A stretch of 16,768 nucleotides of DNA from RGIG3009 sp045541495 (GTDB lineage: Bacteria; Bacillota; Clostridia; Oscillospirales; Acutalibacteraceae): NCBI GenBank assembly GCA_045541495.1, contig JAZQJE010000015.1:1-16768 (forward strand). Direction: 5' to 3'. Positions 8,286-14,766 of this stretch are shown here, piece after piece. The notes below the pieces were generated by a model. That model did not search any database and was not told the origin of the DNA. It saw only the letters and a list, made by a program, of their open reading frames with translations. How positions within the stretch are numbered: position 1 is the stretch's first letter; each line of letters begins with the position of its first letter. Position numbers and translations under genes: made by a program.

Positions 8286-8399
8286 GGCGCATACCTGAAG
8301 TTAAAATTTTTTTGACCGATTGTGACAGTTGTGCTTTTTTTGAATAAACGCGGGGAATTTGCCCACAATAATAGCAAATGACAAAGGAGGAATCGGCCT

Positions 8400-9143
8400 G
8401 TGAAATATTCAAACGAGTTGGAACCCGACAGGGACGAAAGCAAGCGTTCCATGAAAGGATTTTATATCGCGTTGGCACTTTGCTTATTGGCGATCGTCGG
8501 TGTGGCGGTCGTTACGTTGTTCAGCGATTCGCCTGCTATAGACAGCACGCCCACCACGGGCAGTATTGCGTCAGTGCCGACTGCCGGTACGACGGGGCGA
8601 CCGGTTGCGGGAACGGTGACAGGTATCCCCGATGATCGAACCACCACTACCACGCGGACAACCACCGCCACTGCCACCACTCCCACCAAAGAGCAACAGG
8701 TATTGTTTGTGTTTCCTGCCTCCAATGTGATCGTGAAACCGTTCAGTGAACAACTAACCTATTCACAAACGTTGGAAGAATGGCGTACCCACAACGGTAC
8801 GGATTTTGAAGCCTCTCAAGGCGACGATGTCAAAGCGGTTGCCGACGGTATGGTGAAAGCGATCAAAGAAGATCCGCTGTGGGGACAGGTGATAGAAGTG
8901 GACCACGGCGATAAGTTGATATCCCGCTATTGCGGTGTGAAAGCGGTGGGTATTGCAGAAGGCAAGGCCGTGACCGCAGGACAGGTGATCGGTACGGTTA
9001 CGGAGATCCCCGTTGAGATTGCCGAGCCGTCGCATATTCACGTGGAGATCTTGGCGAACAATAAGTGTGTAGATCCCATGACACTGATACGTGGCGAAGC
9101 AATTGTCAAAACTACGGAAATCACGCTTGCTACAACAAAGTAA
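8400..9143 (+). CDS. Membrane-anchored M23 (LytM) peptidase-family protein, SpoIIQ-like
   Basis: The 247-aa protein has a short cytoplasmic N-terminus, one membrane helix (about residues 20-41), a Thr-rich linker (about 80-97) and an extracytoplasmic LytM domain (about 110-235). The YSQTLEEWRTHNGTDF segment resembles SpoIIQ, the forespore half of the SpoIIQ-SpoIIIAH channel that links forespore and mother cell. Zinc/catalytic positions are kept: His131 and Asp135 (HNGTD) and His212/His214 (HIH). The Tyr-x-His of active LytM enzymes is replaced by YCG (177-179). Catalysis is therefore uncertain; clostridial SpoIIQ proteins keep zinc ligands that the Bacillus one lacks. The start is GTG at 8400 with AAAGGAGG 9 nt upstream. 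spoIID and spoIIID are not adjacent, so it could be another M23 endopeptidase. Confidence 0.75.
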   Translation: MKYSNELEPDRDESKRSMKGFYIALALCLLAIVGVAVVTLFSDSPAIDSTPTTGSIASVPTAGTTGRPVAGTVTGIPDDRTTTTTRTTTATATTPTKEQQVLFVFPASNVIVKPFSEQLTYSQTLEEWRTHNGTDFEASQGDDVKAVADGMVKAIKEDPLWGQVIEVDHGDKLISRYCGVKAVGIAEGKAVTAGQVIGTVTEIPVEIAEPSHIHVEILANNKCVDPMTLIRGEAIVKTTEITLATTK

Positions 9144-9188
9144 ACCTGCTCTCGGAAACCGGTTTTCCGGCGCGGCAAGAAGAGCAGC

Positions 9189-9220
9189 AAAACGGCTGTG
9201 CGGTCACGCACAGCCGTTTT
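9189..9220. terminator. Bidirectional terminator between the SpoIIQ-like gene and the SDR gene
   Basis: The arms AAAACGGCTGTGCG (9189-9202) and CGCACAGCCGTTTT (9207-9220) pair perfectly over 14 bp with a GTCA loop. T-runs lie at both ends, so it serves the plus-strand gene ending at 9143 and the minus-strand gene ending at 9227. Confidence 0.9.
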
Positions 9221-9226
9221 GTGTTA

Positions 9227-9985
9227 TCAAGTCTTGCTCATATACATAACCAAATTGTGAGGAAGAAGTTTCGCCAGTATGCGATAAAATTTGTAGAACA
9301 AACGGGGGGTGTATACGCCTTTCCCGCGGCGCAGTTGTTTTAACGAACGAGTGGCAACGGCGGTGGGATCGCAATAGGGGAGGGTTTGAAAGGTTTTGGA
9401 CCGTCCTACAATATCCGCCACATCCAAGAATTCCGTAGACATGGGCCCAGGACATACCGCCATTACGTGAATACCCGCCGACCACAGTTCCCGCCGTAAC
9501 GATTTAGAAAAACTGTATACGTAGGCTTTTGTAGAACAGTACACCGTCATGCGGGGTGTGGGTGCAAAGGCCGCAATGGAACAGACATTAAGGATGGCGC
9601 TGCCGCGGCTCATATACGGCAAGGATAGGCAGGTCATGGCGGTGAGGGCCTTGCAGTTGAGGTCCACCATTCCCGCTTGCTCGCCCACATGACTGCCGTA
9701 AAAATCGCCCAGTTTTCCATATCCCGCGTTGTTGATCAACAAACGGATATGGGCGTTTGTTTCTTCCAACAGATGCCCGTAAGTTTCCAAACTGGTATCC
9801 TGTTGCAGATCCAGCGAAAGACAACGGATGGGTACAGCGGGATAGGCCTCTGCCAATGCTTGCAAACGGTCGCCGCGGCGGGCGATAAGCCAGATTTCAT
9901 CGGGCAATGGTTCTTGTTTAACCAACTGTTCCAGATAAGCAGTTCCCAATCCGGCGGAGGCGCCGGTGATGACAATAATATCCAT
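9227..9985 (-). CDS. Short-chain dehydrogenase/reductase (classical SDR)
   Basis: This is a 252-aa cytoplasmic NAD(P)-dependent oxidoreductase of the classical SDR type; the substrate cannot be told. Visible landmarks are the cofactor glycine motif TGASAGLG (7-14), NNAG (85-88), the catalytic Ser136 and YxxxK as Tyr149-CST-Lys153, and PGPMSTEF after it. The Arg36/Arg37 pair after the second strand would suit NADP, but this is inference. The start ATG at 9985 overlaps the DUF1893 stop by one base (TAATG), with AAAGGGG 8 nt upstream, implying translational coupling. It is the last gene of the AKR-DUF1893-SDR operon and is followed by a strong terminator. Confidence 0.93.
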   Translation of the reverse strand: MDIIVITGASAGLGTAYLEQLVKQEPLPDEIWLIARRGDRLQALAEAYPAVPIRCLSLDLQQDTSLETYGHLLEETNAHIRLLINNAGYGKLGDFYGSHVGEQAGMVDLNCKALTAMTCLSLPYMSRGSAILNVCSIAAFAPTPRMTVYCSTKAYVYSFSKSLRRELWSAGIHVMAVCPGPMSTEFLDVADIVGRSKTFQTLPYCDPTAVATRSLKQLRRGKGVYTPRLFYKFYRILAKLLPHNLVMYMSKT

Positions 9986-10401
9986 TATGACAACCCCTTT
10001 AAACGAGTTTGTATGGTGATAAGTGCTTGGGCGGGATCATCGATATCCCATGTTGCCGACTCAATGGGACAAAATCCCGTGCGGGTGCGATTAAAAATAC
10101 GGGGTACGACTTGATCATAGGTGACAGGGATCCCGTGCTGTTCTAACGTAGTCTTTGCGCTGTCGCTGATCACCTGCGCGTGGACGGCGCACACATCCAA
10201 TAACACATATAGCAATGCTGCGCCCTTGCCGATAACGCGGTCGGCGGCTGAAAAACCGCTCAGGTCGATCTTTTTTTCCAAGAAAGCCAATAACGGTGCT
10301 ACGCCTCGCTCGGTAGAGGTATACACCACCTCTCCTTTGCACAATACACAGGTGTAGTGATGAGCGTTCAGGAGTTGTTGTGCGCATATCAGATCGGTCA
10401 T
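9985..10401 (-). CDS. DUF1893 family protein (cytidine-deaminase-like fold)
   Basis: The 138-aa protein matches my memory of the DUF1893 family, whose structurally known Thermotoga member has a cytidine-deaminase-like fold. Supporting features are an N-terminal CVLCKGEVVYTSTERGVAPLL segment, GKGAALLYVLLDVCAVHAQVIS in the middle and a C-terminal NRTRTGFCPIE block. The function is unknown; deaminase chemistry has not been shown for the family as far as I know. The start ATG at 10401 lies one base after the AKR stop. Its Shine-Dalgarno (AAAGGAAG) is inside the last AKR codons, so the two are coupled. An in-frame upstream extension within AKR is rejected. The neighbours are both redox enzymes. 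Confidence 0.85.
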   Translation of the reverse strand: MTDLICAQQLLNAHHYTCVLCKGEVVYTSTERGVAPLLAFLEKKIDLSGFSAADRVIGKGAALLYVLLDVCAVHAQVISDSAKTTLEQHGIPVTYDQVVPRIFNRTRTGFCPIESATWDIDDPAQALITIQTRLKGLS

Positions 10402-10402
10402 G

Positions 10403-11524
10403 TTATTCTTCCTTTTCAAAGGCGGCAACCACGGTTTTCAGCAGATCCCGAATGGGCAAATGTTGAGGACAGGTCGTTTCACACGCGCCGCACTCAATGC
10501 AAGTATCGGCTTTTCCGCCGTCTTGGGTCTGCATATCATAGTAGAATTTGGCACCCCAGTCGTCAAAAGCGGTCTTTTCATTTAAACAGGCAAAAGCCGT
10601 GGGAATACGGATATTTTGCGGGCATACTTCCATGCAATACCGACAATCCGTACAAGAAATACGATCTTTGGAAAGTAAAATATCCCGTACTTCGGCGACG
10701 GCTTGTTGTTCTTGCCCGGTAAGAGACTTGAAATTGCCCATCGTGCGGAGATTATCCTGCATCATGTCTGTGCTTCCCATGCCGGATAACACCATGGTGA
10801 TACCCTCAAATCCCGCGGCAAACCGAAGAGCATAGCTTGCATAACTGCCGCTGTTCAAACGGTCAAAAACAGCCTTGGCTTTGTCGGGCAATTTGGCGAG
10901 CAATCCGCCTTTAACGGGTTCCATCGCGATCACGGGCTTGCCGTGTTTGCGGCACACTTCATAGCATTTACGGGATTCTACGCCCGTATGCTCATAGTCC
11001 ACGTAGTTAAATTGGAGTTGAACGACTTCCACCTGCGGATAATCGGTAAGGATGCGTTCCAACATTTCGGCGTTGTCGTGAAACGATAATCCCACGTGAC
11101 GGATCTTGCCCTCGGCTTTCAAAGCAAACGCCGTTTCATAGGCGCGGCACGCTTTATATTTGGGATAATTGTTGCGGTGTTGGGTGTGCATCAAATACAC
11201 GTCAAAATACGAGACGCCACAGGATTCCAGTTGTTGTTCAAACAAAGGGCGGATATCCGCTTCTTTTTCGAAATGGGAAGGGGACAGTTTGTTGGCAAGA
11301 AGGTACCGTTCGCGGGGATAGCGGGATGTTAAGCAATCCCGCAACGCCAATTCGCTTTTACCGTCTAAATATCCGTGGGCCGTATCAAAATAGGTAAATC
11401 CGTTTTCCAAAAACAGATCCACCATTTCACAACACTGCTTCCGATCCACTTCGTTGCCGTTCATGGGCAATCGCATGCATCCAAACCCCAGTTTCTTGTT
11501 GATTTTCGCAAATATTGATGACAT
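10403..11524 (-). CDS. Aldo/keto reductase with C-terminal 2x[4Fe-4S] ferredoxin domain
   Basis: This is a 373-aa fusion. The N-terminal AKR barrel has catalytic tetrad candidates Asp47 and Tyr52 (YFDTAHGY), Lys79 (ANKLS) and His113 (LMHTQ). The C-terminal bacterial ferredoxin-type domain has two clusters: Cys291/294/297/301 (CTDCRYCMEVCP) and Cys342/345/348/352 (CIECGACETTCP). Such proteins are common in anaerobes and are thought to couple ferredoxin-type electrons to carbonyl reduction; the substrate is unknown. The start ATG at 11524 has GAGGTG 6 nt upstream; a longer frame reaching 11551 runs into the promoter and is rejected. It is the first gene of the AKR-DUF1893-SDR operon, with a sigma-A promoter at 11542-11570. 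It is most likely cytoplasmic, with no signal peptide. Confidence 0.95.
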   Translation of the reverse strand: MSSIFAKINKKLGFGCMRLPMNGNEVDRKQCCEMVDLFLENGFTYFDTAHGYLDGKSELALRDCLTSRYPRERYLLANKLSPSHFEKEADIRPLFEQQLESCGVSYFDVYLMHTQHRNNYPKYKACRAYETAFALKAEGKIRHVGLSFHDNAEMLERILTDYPQVEVVQLQFNYVDYEHTGVESRKCYEVCRKHGKPVIAMEPVKGGLLAKLPDKAKAVFDRLNSGSYASYALRFAAGFEGITMVLSGMGSTDMMQDNLRTMGNFKSLTGQEQQAVAEVRDILLSKDRISCTDCRYCMEVCPQNIRIPTAFACLNEKTAFDDWGAKFYYDMQTQDGGKADTCIECGACETTCPQHLPIRDLLKTVVAAFEKEE

Positions 11525-11541
11525 AAAAACACCTCGTGTAC

Positions 11542-11570
11542 AGTGTAGCACAAAATCAGGAGAGATTCAA
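11542..11570 (-). promoter_or_regulatory. Promoter of the AKR-DUF1893-SDR operon
   Basis: The minus strand reads TTGAAT (11570-11565), a 17-bp spacer ending in TGC, then TACACT (11547-11542). The extended -10 TGC-TACACT supports it. The leader to the AKR ATG is only about 12 nt. Confidence 0.75.
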
Positions 11571-11576
11571 TACAGA

Positions 11577-11626
11577 AAGGGGCAGAACACAAGACAATCG
11601 TTTCGTGCGTTCTGCCCTTTTTCGTG
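11577..11626. terminator. Terminator-like hairpin upstream of the AKR operon
   Basis: AAAGGGGCAGAAC pairs with GTTCTGCCCTTTTT around a roughly 20-nt, partly paired loop. The plus strand has a clear TTTTT tract; the minus strand has a weaker CCCCTTTCTG. No plus-strand gene ends here. It may insulate the AKR promoter from leftward transcription or stop antisense transcription coming out of the AKR operon. Confidence 0.6.
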
Positions 11627-11629
11627 GTG

Positions 11630-11848
11630 TGTATCACATTATTCGATTACAATATCTGCCCACAACGATATGTGATCGTTTTATGACCGAAAGAAGAGCC
11701 GGTATAAGTAAGAAAATCGGTTTCTTGCGTGACACATGGGCTTATAACAACAACAGGATTTGCGTTTTTAAACTGTCTATCAATCATTAACAAGCACTGA
11801 GTGGCATACCCACAATTTGTTATCTAGGAGGTATTCCATACCCTTGAT
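11630..11848. other. Gene-free stretch, nothing recognised
   Basis: I see no convincing coding frame in these roughly 220 bases and no RNA family I know. Near its right end is a bulged stem-loop (11821-11849, core GGTAT-TCC-ATACC). A plus-strand frame ending near 11790 has a short run, WAYNNNRI, loosely like a SnoaL-type (DUF1348) protein. It is too short and unsupported to call a pseudogene. Confidence 0.4.
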
Positions 11849-11885
11849 ATAGAAAAGAGGTGTTGGTTGCACCGACCACCACCTC
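11849..11885 (-). terminator. Terminator of the putative small RNA
   Basis: GAGGTG...CACCTC (11857-11862 with 11880-11885) continues, after one mismatch, into six more pairs around a CAC loop. The minus strand then reads TTTTCTAT. The plus strand shows only As after the hairpin, so the signal is directional. Confidence 0.65.
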
Positions 11886-11974
11886 AAAAACCATGTGGAC
11901 ATTTTGTCCACACGGCGATCAACGGGTCAAAATGACCCGTTGATCCTAAAGGTTAGATTCTATTTTCATTAGGC
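11850..11974 (-). ncRNA. Putative small RNA (about 125 nt) with three stem-loops
   Basis: A minus-strand promoter (TTGTTT, 16 bp, TATAAT at 11981-11986) predicts a transcript starting near 11974. There is no open frame behind it. It would fold into a perfect 13-bp hairpin (11917-11945, 3-nt loop), a perfect 8-bp hairpin (11894-11912, 3-nt loop) and a 6+6-bp hairpin (11857-11885, one mismatch) followed by TTTTCTAT on that strand, which looks like an intrinsic terminator. Promoter, ordered structure and terminator together make an independent RNA gene plausible. It matches no family I recognise: not 6S, SRP, tmRNA, RNase P or a riboswitch I know. Target and function are unknown. The alternative is a cluster of non-transcribed palindromes. 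Confidence 0.5.
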
Positions 11975-11980
11975 TCGTAC

Positions 11981-12008
11981 ATTATATTACCAAATCCGCA
12001 TAAAACAA
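11981..12008 (-). promoter_or_regulatory. Promoter of the putative small RNA
   Basis: The minus strand reads TTGTTT (12008-12003), a 16-bp spacer, then TATAAT (11986-11981). The -10 is perfect. The -35 lies in the T-tract of the preceding tRNA terminator, so part of its likeness may be due to that T-tract. Confidence 0.55.
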
Positions 12009-12032
12009 AAGAGCAGGATTTAAAACCTGCTC
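12001..12032 (-). terminator. Second terminator after tRNA-Leu
   Basis: GAGCAGG (12011-12017) and CCTGCTC (12026-12032) form a 7-bp stem. On the minus strand TTTTGTTTTA follows. It backs up the stronger terminator at 12060-12104. Confidence 0.7.
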
Positions 12033-12059
12033 CATACATAACGAAGAAACTCGAAATTG

Positions 12060-12104
12060 CAAAAAAATCGAGTGTCCATAACTCAAATCCGTTATGAACA
12101 CTCG
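12060..12104 (-). terminator. Terminator of tRNA-Leu
   Basis: On the minus strand CGAGTGTTCATAAC (12104-12091) pairs with GTTATGGACACTCG (12082-12069): 14 bp with one G-U pair and an 8-nt loop. ATTTTTTTGC follows. It begins 4 nt after the tRNA CCA end. Confidence 0.92.
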
Positions 12105-12107
12105 ATA

Positions 12108-12194
12108 TGGTGCGGGTAACAGGACTTGAACCTGCACAGCCTTGCGACCATTAGAACCTGAATCTAACGCGTCTGCCAATTCCGCCATACCCGC
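12108..12194 (-). tRNA. tRNA-Leu, anticodon CAG
   Basis: This 87-nt class II tRNA has an encoded CCA (12110-12108). Acceptor arms GCGGGTA and TACCCGC pair fully with discriminator A. The D arm is the leucine type GGCGGAATTGGCAGACGC. The anticodon arm TTAGA-TTCAGGT-TCTAA places CAG at positions 34-36, decoding CUG. The long variable arm TGGTCGCAAGGCTGT is typical of leucine tRNAs, and the T arm is GCAGG-TTCAAGT-CCTGT. It is a single-gene unit with its own consensus promoter and terminators. A 118-codon frame overlapping it is spurious. Confidence 0.98.
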
Positions 12195-12221
12195 ACATCG
12201 GCGTCGCAAGCGACGGTGTCT

Positions 12222-12250
12222 ATTATAATCGTATCCCTTTTGGTTGTCAA
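12222..12250 (-). promoter_or_regulatory. Perfect consensus promoter of tRNA-Leu
   Basis: The minus strand reads TTGACA (12250-12245), 17 bp, then TATAAT (12227-12222): 12 of 12 consensus bases. A small hairpin, GTCGC-TT-GCGAC, lies in the leader just before the mature 5' end. Confidence 0.92.
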
Positions 12251-12301
12251 GAGATTTTTCAAAAAAGAATAATTTTTCGCAGGAAAGAAAGCAAAAGAAA
12301 A

Positions 12302-12319
12302 AAGCGAAACGTTTCACTT
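12302..12319. promoter_or_regulatory. Operator-like palindrome at the nfnAB promoter
   Basis: AAGCGAAACGTTTCACTT is an 18-bp palindrome with one mismatched position pair and a perfect core GAAACGTTTC (12306-12315). The central ACGT with A/T flanks is like LacI/GalR-family operators. It overlaps the -35 box by two bases. CGAAACGT recurs at 12348-12355, just past the -10, 43 bp away (about four helical turns). Confidence 0.5.
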
Positions 12320-12346
12320 GTTTTTTTGTAATATTCATGTTATGAT
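12318..12346 (+). promoter_or_regulatory. Promoter of nfnAB
   Basis: TTGTTT (12318-12323), a 17-bp spacer ending in TGT, then TATGAT (12341-12346): a weak -35 with an extended -10. The leader to the nfnA ATG is about 20 nt. Confidence 0.7.
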
Positions 12347-12373
12347 ACGAAACGTACCGAAGGGGATGTTGCT

Positions 12374-13204
12374 ATGTACAAAATCACAGAAAAACGGTCG
12401 CTCAACGCTTTCGTGTCATTGATGGATATTGAGGCACCGCTTATTGCGAAAAAAGCCAAGGCCGGTCAATTCATTATTTTGCGTGTTAACGAAACGGGCG
12501 AACGTATTCCATTGACGTTGGCTGATCACGATGAACAACATGGCACTATCACCATTATGTACCAAAAAGTCGGGAAGACCACCGATCTGTTGGATACGCT
12601 GACGGTCGGTGACCGTTTGTTGGATGTGGTAGGGCCGTTGGGAAAAGCTACCGAGTTGGACGGCTATAAAAAAGTAGCGATTATCGGCGGCGGTGTAGGA
12701 TGCGCGATCGCGTATCCCGAGGCCAAAGCGTTACATACCTTAGGTGCGCATGTGGATATAATCGCGGGTTTCCGCAACGCCGATATTATTATACTAAAAA
12801 AAGAACTCGGCGATGTCAGCAATCGTTTGTTTGTGATGACAGACGACGGGTCTAACGGCAACAAAGGATTTGTTACCTTGAAATTGCAGGAATTGTTGGA
12901 TGCGGGCGAGCAATACGATTTGGTGATCGCCATCGGCCCATTACCTATGATGCGTGCGGTAGCCCGTGTAACGGAACCTTACGGGATCAAGACGATCGTT
13001 TCGATGAATCCCATTATGGTGGACGGTACCGGTATGTGTGGCGGTTGCCGATTGACCGTTGGCGGCGAAACGAAATTTGCCTGTGTGGACGGCCCCGAAT
13101 TTGACGCGCATCAAGTGGATTGGGATGAAGCTATGAAACGACTTGGCCAGTACAAAAAAGAAGAGCATCGTTGCCGTTTGGCATTTGCAGGAGGCAATCA
13201 ATAA
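12374..13204 (+). CDS. nfnA: NfnA, small subunit of NADH-dependent ferredoxin:NADP+ oxidoreductase
   Basis: NfnA is the FAD and [2Fe-2S] subunit of the NfnAB transhydrogenase. NfnAB uses flavin-based electron bifurcation to make NADPH from NADH plus reduced ferredoxin, or runs in reverse. The 276-aa protein has a ferredoxin-reductase beta-barrel with the flavin motif RIPLTLAD (about 45-52), a nucleotide domain with VAIIGGGVGCAIA, and a C-terminal cluster site with Cys222, Cys225 (MCGGC) and Cys237 (FACVDGPEF). Asp217 is a candidate for the fourth ligand seen in Nfn structures. The start ATG at 12374 has AAGGGGATG upstream. Its stop overlaps the nfnB ATG by one base. DHODH-electron-transfer (PyrK-like) subunits are related, but the nfnB partner settles the call. 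Confidence 0.93.
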   Translation: MYKITEKRSLNAFVSLMDIEAPLIAKKAKAGQFIILRVNETGERIPLTLADHDEQHGTITIMYQKVGKTTDLLDTLTVGDRLLDVVGPLGKATELDGYKKVAIIGGGVGCAIAYPEAKALHTLGAHVDIIAGFRNADIIILKKELGDVSNRLFVMTDDGSNGNKGFVTLKLQELLDAGEQYDLVIAIGPLPMMRAVARVTEPYGIKTIVSMNPIMVDGTGMCGGCRLTVGGETKFACVDGPEFDAHQVDWDEAMKRLGQYKKEEHRCRLAFAGGNQ

Positions 13205-14595
13205 TGGCGATCAATCATCAATTAACCAAAACCTCCATGCCGGAACAAGATCCTCTTATTCGGGTGGGCAATTTTGCAGAAGTGGCAAAGGGCTATACCA
13301 TTGAAATGGCACAAAACGAGGCCGCACGATGTTTGAACTGCAAAACGCGTCCTTGTGTTTCGGGTTGCCCTGTCAATGTACAGATCCCCGAATTTATTTC
13401 ACACGTTCTTTCCGGCGAGTTTGAAGATGCCTATCGAGTAATCCACAGCACCAATGCCTTGCCTGCTGTTTGCGGCCGTGTTTGTCCACAGGAGACCCAG
13501 TGTGAAGCCAAATGTGTGCGCGGGATCAAAGGCGAAGCCGTGGCGATCGGCCGTTTGGAACGGTTTGTTGCCGATATGCACATGAAGAACAGTTCGGTTA
13601 CCGTGCCGACCATCACCCGTAACGGTCATCGTGTGGCGGTGGTAGGTTCCGGCCCCGCGGGGCTCACTTGTGCCGGTGATCTGAACCAACTGGGATACAA
13701 CGTAACGGTTTTTGAAGCGTTCCATACCGCCGGTGGCGTGCTGATGTACGGCATACCGGAATTTCGTTTGCCGAAAGATATTGTTCAAAAAGAAGTGGAG
13801 GCATTGAAAGCCGAAGGCGTACAGCTCGAAACCAACATGGTGATCGGGAAGATCATGGATATCGACGAGTTGTTCGAACAAGGCTACGAAGCCGTATTTG
13901 TGGGAAGCGGCGCCGGTCTTCCCGGTTTTTTAGGGATTCCCGGTGAAGGATTGCTGGGCGTTTCTTCCGCTAACGAGTTTCTGACCCGTATCAATCTGAT
14001 GAAAGCCTATCGGGAGGATTACGATACTCCTGTGCAACACGCGAAACGCGTAGCGGTAGTAGGCGGCGGTAATGTGGCCATGGATGCGGCACGTTGCGCC
14101 AAACGGTTAGGTGCCGAAAAAGTGTATCTCGTTTACCGTCGCGGGGAAGAGGAGATGCCCGCCCGTTTGGAAGAGATTCACCACGCAAAGGAAGAGGGTG
14201 TGGAGTTTTTATTCCTTACCGCGCCGGTAGCCGCCTATGGTGATGAAAAGGGGTTCGTTACGGAGCTTGAATGTGTGTCCATGGAATTGGGTGAGCTGGA
14301 TGAGTCCGGCCGCCGCCGCCCCCGCGAGATCGCGGGCAGTAACCACCGCTTGGCGGTAGATATGATTATCGCCGCCATCGGCAATACTCCCAATCCGCTG
14401 ATTCGCACCACGACTCCCGGCCTGGAAACCAACCGACGGGGTTGTTTGATCGTGAACGAGGATACGTTGCAGACCACGCGGGAAGGTGTATATGCCGGCG
14501 GTGATGCCGTGACCGGTGCTGCTACGGTTATTTTAGCCATGGGCGCAGGTAAAAAAGCGGCGGTGGCCATCCATGGTTATTTGTCGAAAAAATAA
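13204..14595 (+). CDS. nfnB: NfnB, large subunit of NADH-dependent ferredoxin:NADP+ oxidoreductase (GltD-like)
   Basis: NfnB carries the bifurcating FAD, two [4Fe-4S] clusters and the NADP(H) site. The 463-aa protein has N-terminal cysteines 43/46/51/55 (CLNCKTRPCVSGC) and 90/94/100/104 (CGRVCPQETQCEAKC), an FAD motif VAVVGSGPAG (144-153) and an NADP motif VAVVGGGNVAMDAA (283-296). Its C-terminal GGDAVTGAATVILAMGAGK closes the FAD domain as in GltD. The start ATG at 13204 shares its A with the nfnA stop (TAATG), with AGGAGG 9 nt upstream, giving tight coupling and likely 1:1 synthesis. It could be mistaken for the glutamate synthase small subunit, but adjacency to nfnA and the lack of gltB favour Nfn. 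I see no clear terminator after it. Confidence 0.95.
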   Translation: MAINHQLTKTSMPEQDPLIRVGNFAEVAKGYTIEMAQNEAARCLNCKTRPCVSGCPVNVQIPEFISHVLSGEFEDAYRVIHSTNALPAVCGRVCPQETQCEAKCVRGIKGEAVAIGRLERFVADMHMKNSSVTVPTITRNGHRVAVVGSGPAGLTCAGDLNQLGYNVTVFEAFHTAGGVLMYGIPEFRLPKDIVQKEVEALKAEGVQLETNMVIGKIMDIDELFEQGYEAVFVGSGAGLPGFLGIPGEGLLGVSSANEFLTRINLMKAYREDYDTPVQHAKRVAVVGGGNVAMDAARCAKRLGAEKVYLVYRRGEEEMPARLEEIHHAKEEGVEFLFLTAPVAAYGDEKGFVTELECVSMELGELDESGRRRPREIAGSNHRLAVDMIIAAIGNTPNPLIRTTTPGLETNRRGCLIVNEDTLQTTREGVYAGGDAVTGAATVILAMGAGKKAAVAIHGYLSKK

Positions 14596-14634
14596 AATCG
14601 AAAACTGCCAATTTGTGTAAATATGAGAAAGTTT

Positions 14635-14663
14635 TTGACATTTTGCCGGTATTTTTTCATAAT
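14635..14663 (+). promoter_or_regulatory. Upstream promoter of the sigma factor gene
   Basis: TTGACA (14635-14640), 17 bp, then CATAAT (14658-14663): 11 of 12 consensus bases. Initiation near 14670 would give a leader of about 97 nt. It is the first of two tandem promoters. Confidence 0.7.
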
Positions 14664-14688
14664 TTGAATAATTTTTTCAAAAAAACTG

Positions 14689-14717
14689 TTGACTTTAAGG
14701 AAAGTGCACGATATACT
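14689..14717 (+). promoter_or_regulatory. Downstream promoter of the sigma factor gene
   Basis: TTGACT (14689-14694), 17 bp, then TATACT (14712-14717): 10 of 12 consensus bases. Initiation near 14724 gives a leader of about 43 nt. Confidence 0.8.
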
Positions 14718-14753
14718 AAATACTGTTCGCGAGCGTTTTTTGTAAATTAGGTT

Positions 14754-14760
14754 GAGGTGA
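14754..14760 (+). promoter_or_regulatory. Ribosome binding site that sets the sigma factor start
   Basis: GAGGTGA abuts the first in-frame TTG at 14761, which is too close. The next in-frame TTG, at 14767, has a 6-nt gap and is preferred. A GTG at 14773 (12 nt) is the next option. Confidence 0.6.
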
Positions 14761-14766
14761 TTGCTT

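Noticed and set aside
8311..8373. A plus-strand promoter for the SpoIIQ-like gene (GAATA near 8342 with CAATAATA near 8366, or TTGACC near 8311)
   Set aside because: Spacing and boxes fit neither sigma-A nor the sigma-F/G consensus well; I could not choose one with confidence.
11536..11790. A plus-strand frame with WAYNNNRI, loosely like a DUF1348/SnoaL protein
   Set aside because: The likeness covers about a dozen residues, the frame runs across the AKR promoter and a terminator hairpin, and no flanking homology is visible. It is not enough for a pseudogene call.
11857..11945. The palindromes as ends of an insertion sequence or an attachment site
   Set aside because: No transposase or integrase gene, no target duplications and no matching pair of ends are visible. 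A promoter plus terminator reading fits better.
11982..12338. A 118-codon minus-strand frame spanning tRNA-Leu
   Set aside because: It overlaps the full tRNA gene, its consensus promoter and its terminators, so it cannot be a protein gene.
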